Assembly: GCF_026342835.1 (NCBI RefSeq) | Contig: NZ_JAPEMI010000001.1 | Span: forward strand, 434,001 to 498,000 | Direction of reading: 5' to 3' | Length of the DNA: 64,000 nucleotides | Source: Streptomyces sp. NBC_00154 | GTDB taxonomy: Bacteria > Actinomycetota > Actinomycetes > Streptomycetales > Streptomycetaceae | In this document: positions 19,192 through 27,787 of the stretch, one piece after another | Layout of the letters: each line of letters starts with the position of its first letter | Position numbering within the stretch: the first letter of the stretch is position 1 | Notes under the pieces: generated by a model | Told to the model about the DNA's origin: nothing | Seen by the model: only the letters and a program-made list of their open reading frames with translations | The model's database searches: none | Program-made: the position numbers and the translations under genes

Positions 19192-20136
19192 TCAGACCAG
19201 CGCGGGCACCTCGACCGTGAGCGTGCCCGGACCGCCGTCGTCCGGCGCGTCCAGCACCGCGGGCACGCCGAGTGGGACCGTCAGCGCCGTCGGGCCGTGC
19301 CCGAAGCCCAGCTCCTCGACGACGGGCACGCCGAGCCCGCCGAGCCGGTCGGCGAGGACTGTACGCACCTCCTCGTACGGTTCGCAGCCCTGCCAGGAAC
19401 CGCAGGCGACCCCGGATATCCCGGACAGCGCCCCGGCCCTCAGGAGTTGGGTGAGGATGCGGTCGAGGCGGTACGGATCCTCTGTCGTGTCCTCGATCAT
19501 CAGCAGCCCGCCCCGGGCGGACGTCCGGGCGTGCGGGGTGCCGATGTCGGCGGCGAGCAGGCTCACACAGCCGCCGTATGTGATGCCGCGGGCCCGGCCG
19601 GGCACCAGCACCCCGGCCGTACGAAGGCCGAGGGTCCGTACCGACTCCGGCTCGAACAGGGTGGCCCGCAGCGATTCCTGGGTGTCCGGATCCTTGAGGA
19701 AGGCCTCCGTGGCTGCCATCGGGCCGTGCAGCGTCGAGAGCCCCATGCGCCGGGCGAACGCCTCGTGCAGCACGGTGATGTCGCTGTAGCCGACGAACAC
19801 CTTGGGCCCGGCCGCGCGCATCGCCGCCCAGTCGACCAGGTCGACCATGCGGTGTGCCCCGTACCCGCCGCGGGCGCACAGCACCGCCTCGACCGACGGA
19901 TCGCACCAGGCCTCCTGGAGGTCCCGGGCACGCTCCTCGTCCGTACCCGCGAGATAGCCCAACTCCGGGTGCACGGCACGGACATGAGGCATCTCGACGG
20001 GCTCCAGGCCCCAGCCGCGCAGCACATCGAGTCCTGCTTCGAGGCGGCCGACGGGCACCGGTCCGCTGGGCGACACGACGGCGACCCTGGCACCGGGCCG
20101 CAGGCGGGCGGCGCGGGTCAGAGGAGTCAGAGTCAC
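19192..20136 (-). CDS. S66 LD-carboxypeptidase (LdcA/MccF-type)
   Basis: A 314-residue cytosolic serine peptidase. S66 enzymes cleave the L-Lys/DAP-D-Ala bond of muropeptides or, in MccF, peptide-nucleotide antibiotics. The N-terminal RLRPGARVAVVSPSGPV, the ARGGYGAHRM loop, nucleophile Ser in VGYSDITVL (about residue 114) and the C-terminal Glu/His region (GHGPTALTVPLG) fit. GTG 20136 overlaps the upstream stop as GTGA, indicating translational coupling. It is the last gene of a four-peptidase operon. Whether it recycles cell wall or detoxifies a peptide antibiotic cannot be told; cell-wall or D-peptide turnover is favoured by its neighbours. Confidence 0.85.
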   Translation of the reverse strand: MTLTPLTRAARLRPGARVAVVSPSGPVPVGRLEAGLDVLRGWGLEPVEMPHVRAVHPELGYLAGTDEERARDLQEAWCDPSVEAVLCARGGYGAHRMVDLVDWAAMRAAGPKVFVGYSDITVLHEAFARRMGLSTLHGPMAATEAFLKDPDTQESLRATLFEPESVRTLGLRTAGVLVPGRARGITYGGCVSLLAADIGTPHARTSARGGLLMIEDTTEDPYRLDRILTQLLRAGALSGISGVACGSWQGCEPYEEVRTVLADRLGGLGVPVVEELGFGHGPTALTVPLGVPAVLDAPDDGGPGTLTVEVPALV

Positions 20137-22121
20137 TTCTTCAGCTCCAGTTGCGGTACGTCGGGGCGGTCGATCCCGAAGGTCTGTGCATACAGGGAGA
20201 GTTCGGCCTCCAGCGCGCCGATCATGGTGTCGGCGCGCCGGAATCCATGGCTCTCCCCCTCGAACGCGAGATACGCGTGCGGGATGCCGCGGCCCTCGAT
20301 CGCAGCCAGGAACCGCTCGCACTGGGCCGGCGGGCAGATCACGTCGTCGAGCCCCTGGAGCAGCAGGAACGGGGTGGTCAGCCGGTCCGTCCGGTTGATC
20401 GGCGACCGTTCGCGGTAGCGGTCCGGGACCTCGGCGAGCGGGCCGACCAGGGACTCCAGGTACTGCGACTCGAAGTCATGGGTCTCGTCGGTGCCCCAGC
20501 CGGTCAGGTCGAGGATGGGGTAGCTGACAGTGCCGCAGGCGTAGACATCGGTGCTGGTCAGCGAGGCGGCGGTGGTCCAGCCACCGGCGCTGCCGCCGCG
20601 GATGGCGAGCCGGTTCGGGTCGGCCGCGCCCTCGGCTGCCAGCGCCTGGGCGACGGCGGCGCAGTCCTCCACGTCGACGACGCCCCACTGTTGGCGCAGC
20701 CGGTTGCGGTACGTCCTGCCGTAGCCGGTGGAACCGCCGTAGTTGACCTCGGCGACGCCGATGCCGCGCGAGGTGAAGTAGGCGATCTCCAGGTCGAGGA
20801 CGAGCGCGGCGTGCCCGGTGGGACCGCCGTGCACCCACACCACGTAAGGCGGCAACTCGCCTTCGGGACAGACCCGTTCGGGGTTGCGCGGCGGGTAGAT
20901 GTGGGTGTGGATGTCGCGGCCGTCGGGCCCGGTGAAGGTGCGCTGGTGAGGTTCGGGGTAGTACGCGGGATCGACTTCGTCCCGGTGCCGGGCGCCGATG
21001 ATCCGGCTGCGGCCGGTCGTGGTGTCCAGCTCCACGATCTCGTACGCGCTCCGCGGGCTCGCGGCGACACCGATGACCCGGCTGCCGTGCACGGCGAGCG
21101 TCTCGGCCCATTCGGTCCAGGGCCCCGCGATGTCGGCGAGTTCTCCGGTCTCCGGATCGAGGATGCCGAGGGTGGTGGTGCCCTTGCCGTGGATGGTGGC
21201 GATCAGTCCGTTCTCCAGTGGCCGGAACCAGCCGAGCCCGATCTTCCAGAGCGGTCCGGCGAACTCCTGCTCCTGTGTGCAGAGCGCCACCGTCCCCCGG
21301 TGCGGATCGGCGCGGTAGAGGTTCCACCAGCCGCTGCGGTCGCTCGCGAAGAGGAGCTGTCCGTCGGTGGTCCATTCGATCTGTGGCACCGACTCCTCGG
21401 GTCCGCCGCCGAAGCTCCAGGCGCTGTGGAACGTGCCGTCGTCGGCGATGTCGGCGAGCATCACCTCGGTGCCGTCCCACGGCATCCGCGGATGATCCCA
21501 GGCGATCCACGCCACCCGACGCCCGTCGGGCGAGACCTTCGGCCCGGTGACGAAGCGGTGCCGGTCGTCGGAGAGTTCGCGCACCGCGCCACGGTCGTCG
21601 GCCGCCGATCCGTCCAGCGGCACGGCGGCGATCACCCGTCGCACCTCGGTGGGCGCCTCGCCGGTGAACTCCTCCAGGACACACCACACTTCGCCCCGCT
21701 CGCCCCGGTCGAGGTGCAGTTGCGGGTCGACCCAGCGCAGTCCGCCGCCGACGCCCGACAGCGGGGTGAGCGGCCACGGTTCTCCGGGCCCGTCCGGCGC
21801 GTACGCGTACAGCCGCTGGTCGGCGAAGTTCACGAAGACGACGAGCGGTCCGCCGTCGGTGCGCCCGGCGCCGGCCCAGGGCCGTCCGCCGTACTCGATG
21901 ACGCGGCTGCGGACGTTCCACGGAACAGGCAGCACGGACTCGGTGGTCCCGTCCGCCCGGCGGCGGACCAGGGCGCGGCGCCCCGCCTCGGCGGGGCGCG
22001 GCTCCGTCCACCACACTTCGTCGCCGACCACGCCGACGTACTCCGGGCGGCCGTCGTGCGACGCGGCCAGCCGTGCGTCGATCGGTGACTGCCATGTTCC
22101 GTAGGCCCCTGTGGACACCAT
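20133..22121 (-). CDS. S9-family prolyl oligopeptidase / acylaminoacyl-peptidase
   Basis: A 662-residue cytosolic serine peptidase. The N-terminal beta-propeller spans about residues 20-390. The C-terminal alpha/beta-hydrolase domain has nucleophile Ser in RGGSAGGWTT (about residue 506), a catalytic Asp region near LLQGLDDVICPP and His in EGESHGF. GGGGGGA lies about 7 bp before ATG 22121. It follows the M20 gene by 21 bp and overlaps the LD-carboxypeptidase gene by four bases (GTGA). It probably trims acylated or short peptides within the same catabolic route. Confidence 0.9.
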   Translation of the reverse strand: MVSTGAYGTWQSPIDARLAASHDGRPEYVGVVGDEVWWTEPRPAEAGRRALVRRRADGTTESVLPVPWNVRSRVIEYGGRPWAGAGRTDGGPLVVFVNFADQRLYAYAPDGPGEPWPLTPLSGVGGGLRWVDPQLHLDRGERGEVWCVLEEFTGEAPTEVRRVIAAVPLDGSAADDRGAVRELSDDRHRFVTGPKVSPDGRRVAWIAWDHPRMPWDGTEVMLADIADDGTFHSAWSFGGGPEESVPQIEWTTDGQLLFASDRSGWWNLYRADPHRGTVALCTQEQEFAGPLWKIGLGWFRPLENGLIATIHGKGTTTLGILDPETGELADIAGPWTEWAETLAVHGSRVIGVAASPRSAYEIVELDTTTGRSRIIGARHRDEVDPAYYPEPHQRTFTGPDGRDIHTHIYPPRNPERVCPEGELPPYVVWVHGGPTGHAALVLDLEIAYFTSRGIGVAEVNYGGSTGYGRTYRNRLRQQWGVVDVEDCAAVAQALAAEGAADPNRLAIRGGSAGGWTTAASLTSTDVYACGTVSYPILDLTGWGTDETHDFESQYLESLVGPLAEVPDRYRERSPINRTDRLTTPFLLLQGLDDVICPPAQCERFLAAIEGRGIPHAYLAFEGESHGFRRADTMIGALEAELSLYAQTFGIDRPDVPQLELKK

Positions 22122-22142
22122 GATCAAATCCCCCCGTGCGGG

Positions 22143-23486
22143 TCAGGCCGTGCGCAGATAGTGGTCGAGTACGCGGACGCCGAAGTGCAGCGCCTCGACG
22201 GGCACGCGTTCGTCGACGCCGTGGAAGAGCGCCTGGTAGTCGAAGCCCACCGGGAGCTTCAGCGGTGAGAAGCCGTAGCCGGTGATGCCGAGGCGGGAGA
22301 ACTGCTTGGCATCCGTCCCGCCCGACATGCAGTACGGCACGACATGACCGTCCGGGTCGAAGCGTTCGACGGCGGCGCGCATCTTCGCGTACGTCGGCGA
22401 GTCGACCGGGGCCTGCAGGGCGATCTCGCGGTGGTGGAACTCCCAGTCGACATCGGGTCCGGTCAGCCGGTCCAGGGTGGCGTGGAACTCGTCCTCGCCG
22501 CCCGGCACCATCCGGCCGTCGATGTAGGCGACGGCGCGGCCCGGGATCACGTTGACCTTGTAGCCGGCCTCCAGCATCGTCGGGTTGGCGCTGTTCCTGA
22601 CGGTGGGTTCGACCAGTGCGGCGGCCGGCCCGAGCTTGCCGAGGAGTTCGTCCACGTCGAATCCGGGAGCGTCGACATCCACCCGGATCCCGTGCAGCGC
22701 GGCGATCTCGGTCAGCGCCGCGCGTACGGTCGGGGTGAGCCGCACCGGCCATTCGTGCGCGCCGATCCGGGCGACGGCGGCGGCGAGTGTGCTGACCGCG
22801 TTCGCCTTGTTGACCTTGGAGCCGTGGCCCGCCTTGCCGTGTGCGGTGAGCTTCAGCCATCCGGTGCCGCGTTCGCCCGCGGCGATCGGGTAGAGCGGCA
22901 TCCTCGGTCCGGCGTGGAAGGTGAAGGCACCGGACTCGCTGATGCCCTCCGTACACCCTTCGAAGAGTTCGGGGTGCTGGTCGGCGAGGAAGCCGGAGCC
23001 GTCGGCGGCGCTGGCCTCCTCGTCCGCGGTGTACGCGATCACGATGTCCCGGCGGGGCCGGATGCCGGCCCGGGCCCAGGCACGGACGACCGCGAGGACC
23101 ATCGCGTCCATGTTCTTCATGTCGATCGCGCCACGGCCCCAGACGACCCCGTCACGGACCTCCCCGGAGAAGGGGTGCACGGTCCAGTCGTCGGCCTCGG
23201 CGGGCACGACGTCGAGATGCCCGTGCACCAGGAGCGCGTCGGCGGACGGGTCGGTGCCCTCGATCCTGGCGACCACGTTGGTGCGGCCCGGGGTGCGTTC
23301 CAGCAGCGTGGGCGCCAGTCCCGCGCCAGCCAGCCGTTCGGCCACGTACTCGGCGGCGGGGCGCTCCCTGCAGTCGCCGTCCCCCCGGTTCGTCGTGTCG
23401 ATCCGGATCAGTTCGGAGGTGAACGTCACCGATTCGTCGAACGCCAGATCGTCGACGGATTCCTGGGGCGTGGTCACCTCAGCCAT
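22143..23486 (-). CDS. M20-family metallo-dipeptidase/deacylase
   Basis: A 447-residue zinc hydrolase of the M20/ArgE/DapE family. Metal and catalytic residues are visible in LLVHGHLDVVPAEADDW (His, Asp), GRGAIDMKN (bridging Asp) and AYTADEEAS (general base Glu plus ligand Glu). The lid or dimerisation domain spans about residues 200-330. GGAGGAG is 4 bp before ATG 23486, and the start overlaps the end of the D-aminopeptidase gene by 8 bp. It likely hydrolyses dipeptides or N-acyl amino acids released by the other peptidases of the operon. Confidence 0.9.
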   Translation of the reverse strand: MAEVTTPQESVDDLAFDESVTFTSELIRIDTTNRGDGDCRERPAAEYVAERLAGAGLAPTLLERTPGRTNVVARIEGTDPSADALLVHGHLDVVPAEADDWTVHPFSGEVRDGVVWGRGAIDMKNMDAMVLAVVRAWARAGIRPRRDIVIAYTADEEASAADGSGFLADQHPELFEGCTEGISESGAFTFHAGPRMPLYPIAAGERGTGWLKLTAHGKAGHGSKVNKANAVSTLAAAVARIGAHEWPVRLTPTVRAALTEIAALHGIRVDVDAPGFDVDELLGKLGPAAALVEPTVRNSANPTMLEAGYKVNVIPGRAVAYIDGRMVPGGEDEFHATLDRLTGPDVDWEFHHREIALQAPVDSPTYAKMRAAVERFDPDGHVVPYCMSGGTDAKQFSRLGITGYGFSPLKLPVGFDYQALFHGVDERVPVEALHFGVRVLDHYLRTA

Positions 23487-24312
23487 ACTGCTCCTCCACA
23501 GCGGACGACACGATCGTCGTCACCGCCTTGAACGTGCGGATACCTTCGTACATCGTCGTACTGGTGTAGGCGACACGCCGCTCACCGCTCGGCGCCACGC
23601 CGGGGACGACGGTCGCAGCCGCTGCCAGATGCTCGGCGTCGAACTCCAGCTCCACGGTGAACGAGCCGCCCCGCACCGGATCATGGCGCCCGGCGAGCGC
23701 GGTCGCCTCCTTCGCGGCCGCACGGATGTCGGCGGCGGTACGGGCCGGGGTGCGGCACACCGCCGCATACCGCGACACATAGTCCTTCACGGCGACCTTG
23801 CGGGCCTCGGGGGCATATCCGTCCGCGTCCACGCAGGTCAGGTTGTCGCCGGTGACGAGGACGACGGGCACGCCGTACTCGGCGGCGACATGGGCGTTGA
23901 GCAGCCCCTCGCTGGCGCGGACGCCGTTCAGCCAGACGCCGGTGATGGAGTTGGCGAGGTAGGTGTGCGCGAGCACGCCCTCCGTACCGGCTCCCGTGTG
24001 GTAGCCGACGAAGGCGATCGCGTCGACGTCCCCGTGCTGGATGCCCTCCACCATGCTGAGGGACTTGTGCTTGCCGGTGAGCATCTGGACCCGGTCGTCG
24101 AGCCGCTCCAGCAGGAGGTTGCGCATGGACCAGTGCGCCTCGTTGACGAGCACCTCATCGGCTCCCCCGTCGTAGAAGCCGAGGGCCGCCGCGTTCACAT
24201 CGGAGGTGAACATCGAGCGGCAGCGCTCCCACTGCGGGGTGCCGGGCAGCACATCGGCCGGCCAGGTCACCCCCGTGGCACCTTCCATGTCCGCGCTGAT
24301 GAGGATCTTCAC
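23479..24312 (-). CDS. dppA: M55 D-aminopeptidase (DppA-type)
   Basis: A 277-residue zinc peptidase. The N-terminal MKILISADMEGATGV carries the DxEG metal motif of M55, and the central YHTGAGTEGVLAHT stretch holds conserved His ligands. The Bacillus prototype DppA removes N-terminal D-amino acids (D-Ala-D-Ala, D-Ala-Gly-Gly) and forms a self-compartmentalised decamer. GTG 24312 with AGAGGA about 11 bp upstream sets the start. It is the first gene of the four-peptidase operon. No dipeptide ABC transporter is nearby, unlike the Bacillus dpp operon. Confidence 0.9.
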   Translation of the reverse strand: MKILISADMEGATGVTWPADVLPGTPQWERCRSMFTSDVNAAALGFYDGGADEVLVNEAHWSMRNLLLERLDDRVQMLTGKHKSLSMVEGIQHGDVDAIAFVGYHTGAGTEGVLAHTYLANSITGVWLNGVRASEGLLNAHVAAEYGVPVVLVTGDNLTCVDADGYAPEARKVAVKDYVSRYAAVCRTPARTAADIRAAAKEATALAGRHDPVRGGSFTVELEFDAEHLAAAATVVPGVAPSGERRVAYTSTTMYEGIRTFKAVTTIVSSAVEEQYG

Positions 24313-24525
24313 GATGTACCGGTCCTCTCACAGGTCAGAAGTCGTTGCGATCTTCCTGCCGCAACACCGTACGCGGCGGTGGAGTCCCAGGCCAGAGGTG
24401 TTTTCAGCTCCAGAGGTCCAGTCCAGTGCAAGACCGTTGGGATCTCGGAACCGGGCGTGCGGTGAGTTCGGCGCCGGCAGTACGAGGTCGGTGACCGCGC
24501 CGCCGGCGGGGCTCGGCGGTGCGGG

Positions 24526-25524
24526 TCAGCGCCCGGGTTCGCGGCGCTTGCGGGCTGCCCCGATGAGGCCGCAGCCCGTCAGTACGGTCCCGCCCGCGAG
24601 CACCCCGAGGCCTGCCAGGACCAGGGTGCTCAGCCCCGTGCCGGCCAGGGCCGGCTGTGCGGATGGCCCGCCGCCGGTGGCTGCCTGGCGGATGAGATCG
24701 GCGACGGCGTCCGGGTGCGACACCAGGGCGACGTGGGAGGCGTCGACCTCGACCGTCCGCGCGTGGGCGCGCTGCGCCTCGAAGCGCTCGAGGGCCGGGG
24801 AGATGGCCTTGTCCCTGGTGGAGACCAGGGCCCAGGACGGGATGGTCTTCCACGCGGCTTCGGCAGCCTTGTCCATGAACGCGGAGGCGACGATGGGGCG
24901 TTGGGTGGCAGCCATCACGGCCGCCACGGCCGCGGGGAGGTCCGCGGCGAAGGCCTGGTGGAACTTGGCGGCCTGCAGGTAGAGGTCGGTACCGTTGGTG
25001 CCGTCGGCGTTGCGGAACGGTACGGGCCTGAGGGCCGCGGCGAGTTCACTGCCCGGGAACCTGTCGCCCAGTGCGCCGAGGGCCTCGCCCTTGTCCGGCA
25101 TGAACGCGTTCACGAACACGAGAGATTTCACCTGGGAGTTCCCGGCGGCGGCGGTGCTGATCACCGCGCCACCGTAGGAGTGCCCGACCAGCACGATCGG
25201 TCCCTGGATGCTCTTGAGGAAGCTGGCTATGTACGCGGAGTCCCCCGCCAGTCCCCGGAGCGGATTGGCCGGGGCGACGACGCTGTACCCGTCCCGCTGC
25301 AGCCGTTCGGCCACGCCGTTCCAACTGGAGGCGTCAGCGAACGCACCGTGCACCAGCACCACGGTCGGCCTGGTCACGACTGTGGTACCCGTGTCGGCCG
25401 CTGCCGATCCGGCGGCTCCGGCGAGGACCGTCGTGGTCAGCGCCGCGGCGATCGCACGCCCACGACGGGAACGTGTCGGACGTATTCGCCGGTGCCGCGG
25501 TGCGAGAACGGGTGACACAGTCAT
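24526..25524 (-). CDS. Secreted alpha/beta hydrolase with LAGTG sortase anchor
   Basis: A 332-residue exported hydrolase. An Arg-rich n-region and hydrophobic core end near GSAAA (about residue 43). The hydrolase core has oxyanion motif VLVHGAFAD (about 56-64), nucleophile Ser116 in GHSYGG and His in DASHVALVSHP. The C-terminus has LAGTG at residues 293-297, then a hydrophobic segment and a basic tail (ARKRREPGR), the layout of class E sortase substrates in Streptomyces (LAXTG). It should end up covalently on the cell wall. Start ATG 25524 (MTVSPVLAPR) is chosen over the upstream frame. The substrate is unknown; salicylate-esterase-like hydrolases are near relatives. Confidence 0.85.
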   Translation of the reverse strand: MTVSPVLAPRHRRIRPTRSRRGRAIAAALTTTVLAGAAGSAAADTGTTVVTRPTVVLVHGAFADASSWNGVAERLQRDGYSVVAPANPLRGLAGDSAYIASFLKSIQGPIVLVGHSYGGAVISTAAAGNSQVKSLVFVNAFMPDKGEALGALGDRFPGSELAAALRPVPFRNADGTNGTDLYLQAAKFHQAFAADLPAAVAAVMAATQRPIVASAFMDKAAEAAWKTIPSWALVSTRDKAISPALERFEAQRAHARTVEVDASHVALVSHPDAVADLIRQAATGGGPSAQPALAGTGLSTLVLAGLGVLAGGTVLTGCGLIGAARKRREPGR

Positions 25525-25710
25525 GCGGTTCTCTCTTCGGGAGGAGGGGGACGACGCACCCAGCGTTTCCGGAGCCGGCAGGTACGGCGCGGCCCGGGAA
25601 GCAGCGGAGTGACATCGGCCGACCGTCCGGGTGAAGACAGCTCCTGACCGCATGGCGACCGGCGGATCGGGTCACCTTTTGCCGGCCCGGGGTACGGCTC
25701 CGTTCCCGGA

Positions 25711-25735
25711 CGGACCGGGCGGGCCGCCCGGTCCG
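25711..25735. terminator. Hairpin terminator after aldo-keto reductase gene
   Basis: A perfect 12-bp stem (25711-25722 with 25724-25735) around a single base lies 29 bp past the stop of the minus-strand gene at 25764. The rest of the 239-bp gap to 25524 shows no gene. Confidence 0.65.
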
Positions 25736-25763
25736 CGCTCTCCTCCGAAGGACAGCGCCCCCC

Positions 25764-26756
25764 TCAGGAGGTCTTCAGAAGTACCTCGATCCGGGCCAGT
25801 TCCTCGTCGCTGAACTCCAGGTGACGCACCGCGTCGACGCTGTTCTCCAACTGGGCGACACTGCTCGCCCCGACCACGGCCGACGTGACCCGTCCGCCCC
25901 GCAGCACCCAGGCCAGCGCCATCTGCGCCAGGGACTGCCCGCGCTCGGAGGCGACCTTGTCCAGTGCGCGCAGCCGGCTGATCAGCTCCGGGGTGACCGA
26001 CTCGGGCGTCAGGAAGGGGCTGTCGCCCGCCGCGCGCGAGCCCGCCGGGATCCCCTGCAGATAGCGGTCGGAGAGGATGCCCTGTTCCAGCGGCGAGTAG
26101 GCGATGGAGCCGACGCCCAGCTCGTCCAGCGCCGTGAGCAGGCCGTCCTCGACCCAGCGGTCCAGCATCGAGTAGCGCGGCTGGTGGATCAGCAGCGGGG
26201 TGCCGAGGTCCTTGAGGATCCTGGCCGCCTCCCGGGTCTGCTCCGGCGAGTAGTTGGAGAGGCCGACGTAGAGCGCCTTGCCCTGCCGTACCGCGGAGTC
26301 CAGCGCCCCCATGGTCTCTTCGAGCGGGGTGTCCGGGTCGGGCCGGTGGGAGTAGAAGATGTCGACGTAGTCGAGGCCGAGCCGGGTGAGGCTCCGGTCG
26401 AGCGACGAGAGCACGGACTTGCGCGATCCCCACTCCCCGTACGGCCCGTCCCACATCAGGTAGCCCGCCTTGGTGGAGATGACGATCTCGTCCCGGAGCC
26501 GGGCGAAGTCCGTCCTCAGGGCGCGTCCCATCGCGCTCTCGGCGGCGCCGGGCGGCGGGCCGTAGTTGTTGGCGAGATCGAAGTGTGTGATGCCGAGGTC
26601 GAACGCCCGGCGGAGGATCTGCCCCTGGGTGTCCGCGGTCCGGTCGCGTCCGAAGTTGTGCCAGAGGCCGAGCGAGAGCGCGGGGAGCAGCAGACCGCTG
26701 CGTCCGGTGCGCCGGTACGGCATGGCCTGGTAGCGGTCGGGCGACGGGAGGTACAT
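25764..26756 (-). CDS. mgrA: Aldo/keto reductase, L-glyceraldehyde-3-phosphate reductase type
   Basis: A 330-residue TIM-barrel NADPH oxidoreductase close to E. coli YghZ. The YRRTGRSGLLLPALSLGLWH start and the catalytic tetrad regions are all visible: Asp/Tyr in FDLANNYG, Lys in STKAGYLMW, His in YSHRPDPDT. The NADP site near VVGASSVAQL is also conserved. YghZ reduces L-glyceraldehyde 3-phosphate and methylglyoxal. ATG 26756 is preferred, with GGAG about 8 bp upstream. It is divergent from a LysR regulator 120 bp away, which probably controls it. Confidence 0.85.
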   Translation of the reverse strand: MYLPSPDRYQAMPYRRTGRSGLLLPALSLGLWHNFGRDRTADTQGQILRRAFDLGITHFDLANNYGPPPGAAESAMGRALRTDFARLRDEIVISTKAGYLMWDGPYGEWGSRKSVLSSLDRSLTRLGLDYVDIFYSHRPDPDTPLEETMGALDSAVRQGKALYVGLSNYSPEQTREAARILKDLGTPLLIHQPRYSMLDRWVEDGLLTALDELGVGSIAYSPLEQGILSDRYLQGIPAGSRAAGDSPFLTPESVTPELISRLRALDKVASERGQSLAQMALAWVLRGGRVTSAVVGASSVAQLENSVDAVRHLEFSDEELARIEVLLKTS

Positions 26757-26875
26757 GCGGGGCTCCACGGAGAGAGGAAGGGGTGCGGGAATGCGCCGGT
26801 CTCCAGGCTCCCCGACATCGATCCAGCAGTCCAACAGAAGATTCAGGTTGGATTTATCGTCTATGTTTCTCAATC

Positions 26876-27778
26876 ATGGAGTTGCGCCAGCTGGAACATT
26901 TCATCGCCGTCGCCGAGGAGCAGCACTTCACCCGTGCCGCCGAACGGGTCGCCGTGTCGCAGTCCGGGCTGTCGGCCTCCATCCGCTCCCTGGAACAGGA
27001 GTTGAAGACCCCGCTGTTCAGCCGGACCACCCGCACCGTGCGGCTGACCGAGGCGGGCCGCGCGCTGCTCGTGGAGGCGGAGCGCACGCTGGCGGGCGCA
27101 CGGGCGGCGAAGGACGCCGTCGATGCGGTGCGGGGACTGCTGCGCGGCACGCTGACGGTGGGGGTCGAGCAGTGTGTGGCCGGTGTGCGGGTCCCGCGGC
27201 TGCTCGCGGCCTTTCACCGCAAACACCCGCAGATGGAGATCCGGCTCCGCCAGGAGGGCACGTCGAGTCTGCTGGACGGGGTGGCGGGTGGCCGGCTCGA
27301 CGTCGCGTTCGCCGCGGCGGTGAGTGCCGGGGAGTGGCGTGGCGAGCTGATCCCGCTGGCGCGGGAGCGCATGGTCGTCCTGTGCGCCCCCGGTCACCGG
27401 TTCGCGCAGGCGCCCCGCGTCCCGTTCGACGAGCTTCCCGGTGAGTCGTTCATCGACTTCCATCCGGACTGGGGGCCGCGCCGCGCAGCCGACGAGGCGT
27501 TCGCGACGGCGCGGGTGCGCCGCACGGTGGGCCTTGAGGTGAACGACGTGCACAGCCTGCTGGAGCTGGTGCACGAGGGGCTGGGGATCGCCGTGGTGCC
27601 GCACCACTTCTCGCGCAAGCCCGAGGCCCTGGGGCTGGTCGCGGTGGAGCTGGACGGGGCCGACCAGCCTTTCTACGAGAGCGTCGTGGTGCTTCCGGCC
27701 GCCGGGGCGACGAGCCCCGGCGCCCGCTCGCTGATGACCTTGGTGCGCAGCGACGTGCGCGACGGCGCCACGCGCTGA
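26876..27778 (+). CDS. LysR-family transcriptional regulator
   Basis: A 300-residue regulator with an N-terminal winged helix-turn-helix (residues 1-60, MELRQLEHFIAVAEEQHFTR, with recognition helix VSQSGLSASIRSLEQEL) and a periplasmic-binding-like effector domain (about 90-295). There is no ribosome site before ATG 26876, so translation may be leaderless. The AT-rich upstream DNA (26850-26873) is shared with the divergent aldo-keto reductase, fitting the usual LysR arrangement. The effector is unknown. It ends in a 12-bp palindrome that also contains the stop codon of the convergent gene. Confidence 0.9.
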   Translation: MELRQLEHFIAVAEEQHFTRAAERVAVSQSGLSASIRSLEQELKTPLFSRTTRTVRLTEAGRALLVEAERTLAGARAAKDAVDAVRGLLRGTLTVGVEQCVAGVRVPRLLAAFHRKHPQMEIRLRQEGTSSLLDGVAGGRLDVAFAAAVSAGEWRGELIPLARERMVVLCAPGHRFAQAPRVPFDELPGESFIDFHPDWGPRRAADEAFATARVRRTVGLEVNDVHSLLELVHEGLGIAVVPHHFSRKPEALGLVAVELDGADQPFYESVVVLPAAGATSPGARSLMTLVRSDVRDGATR

Positions 27779-27787
27779 CCGCGGTCA
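27776..27787. repeat. Palindrome holding both convergent stop codons
   Basis: TGACCGCGGTCA is a perfect 12-bp palindrome. Its first TGA is the stop of the LysR gene and its complement TGA is the stop of the GH18-like gene, so the two genes end within 12 bp. Confidence 0.6.

Noticed and set aside
19192..20136. Microcin-type self-immunity (MccF) as the main role of the S66 gene
   Set aside because: No peptide-nucleotide biosynthesis gene is nearby, and the operon partners are general D-/L-peptidases. It remains possible but unsupported.
20137..20322. N-terminal extension of the LD-carboxypeptidase
   Set aside because: The extra 62 codons overlap the S9 peptidase gene and read as a shadow. The GTGA junction gives a natural start at 20136.
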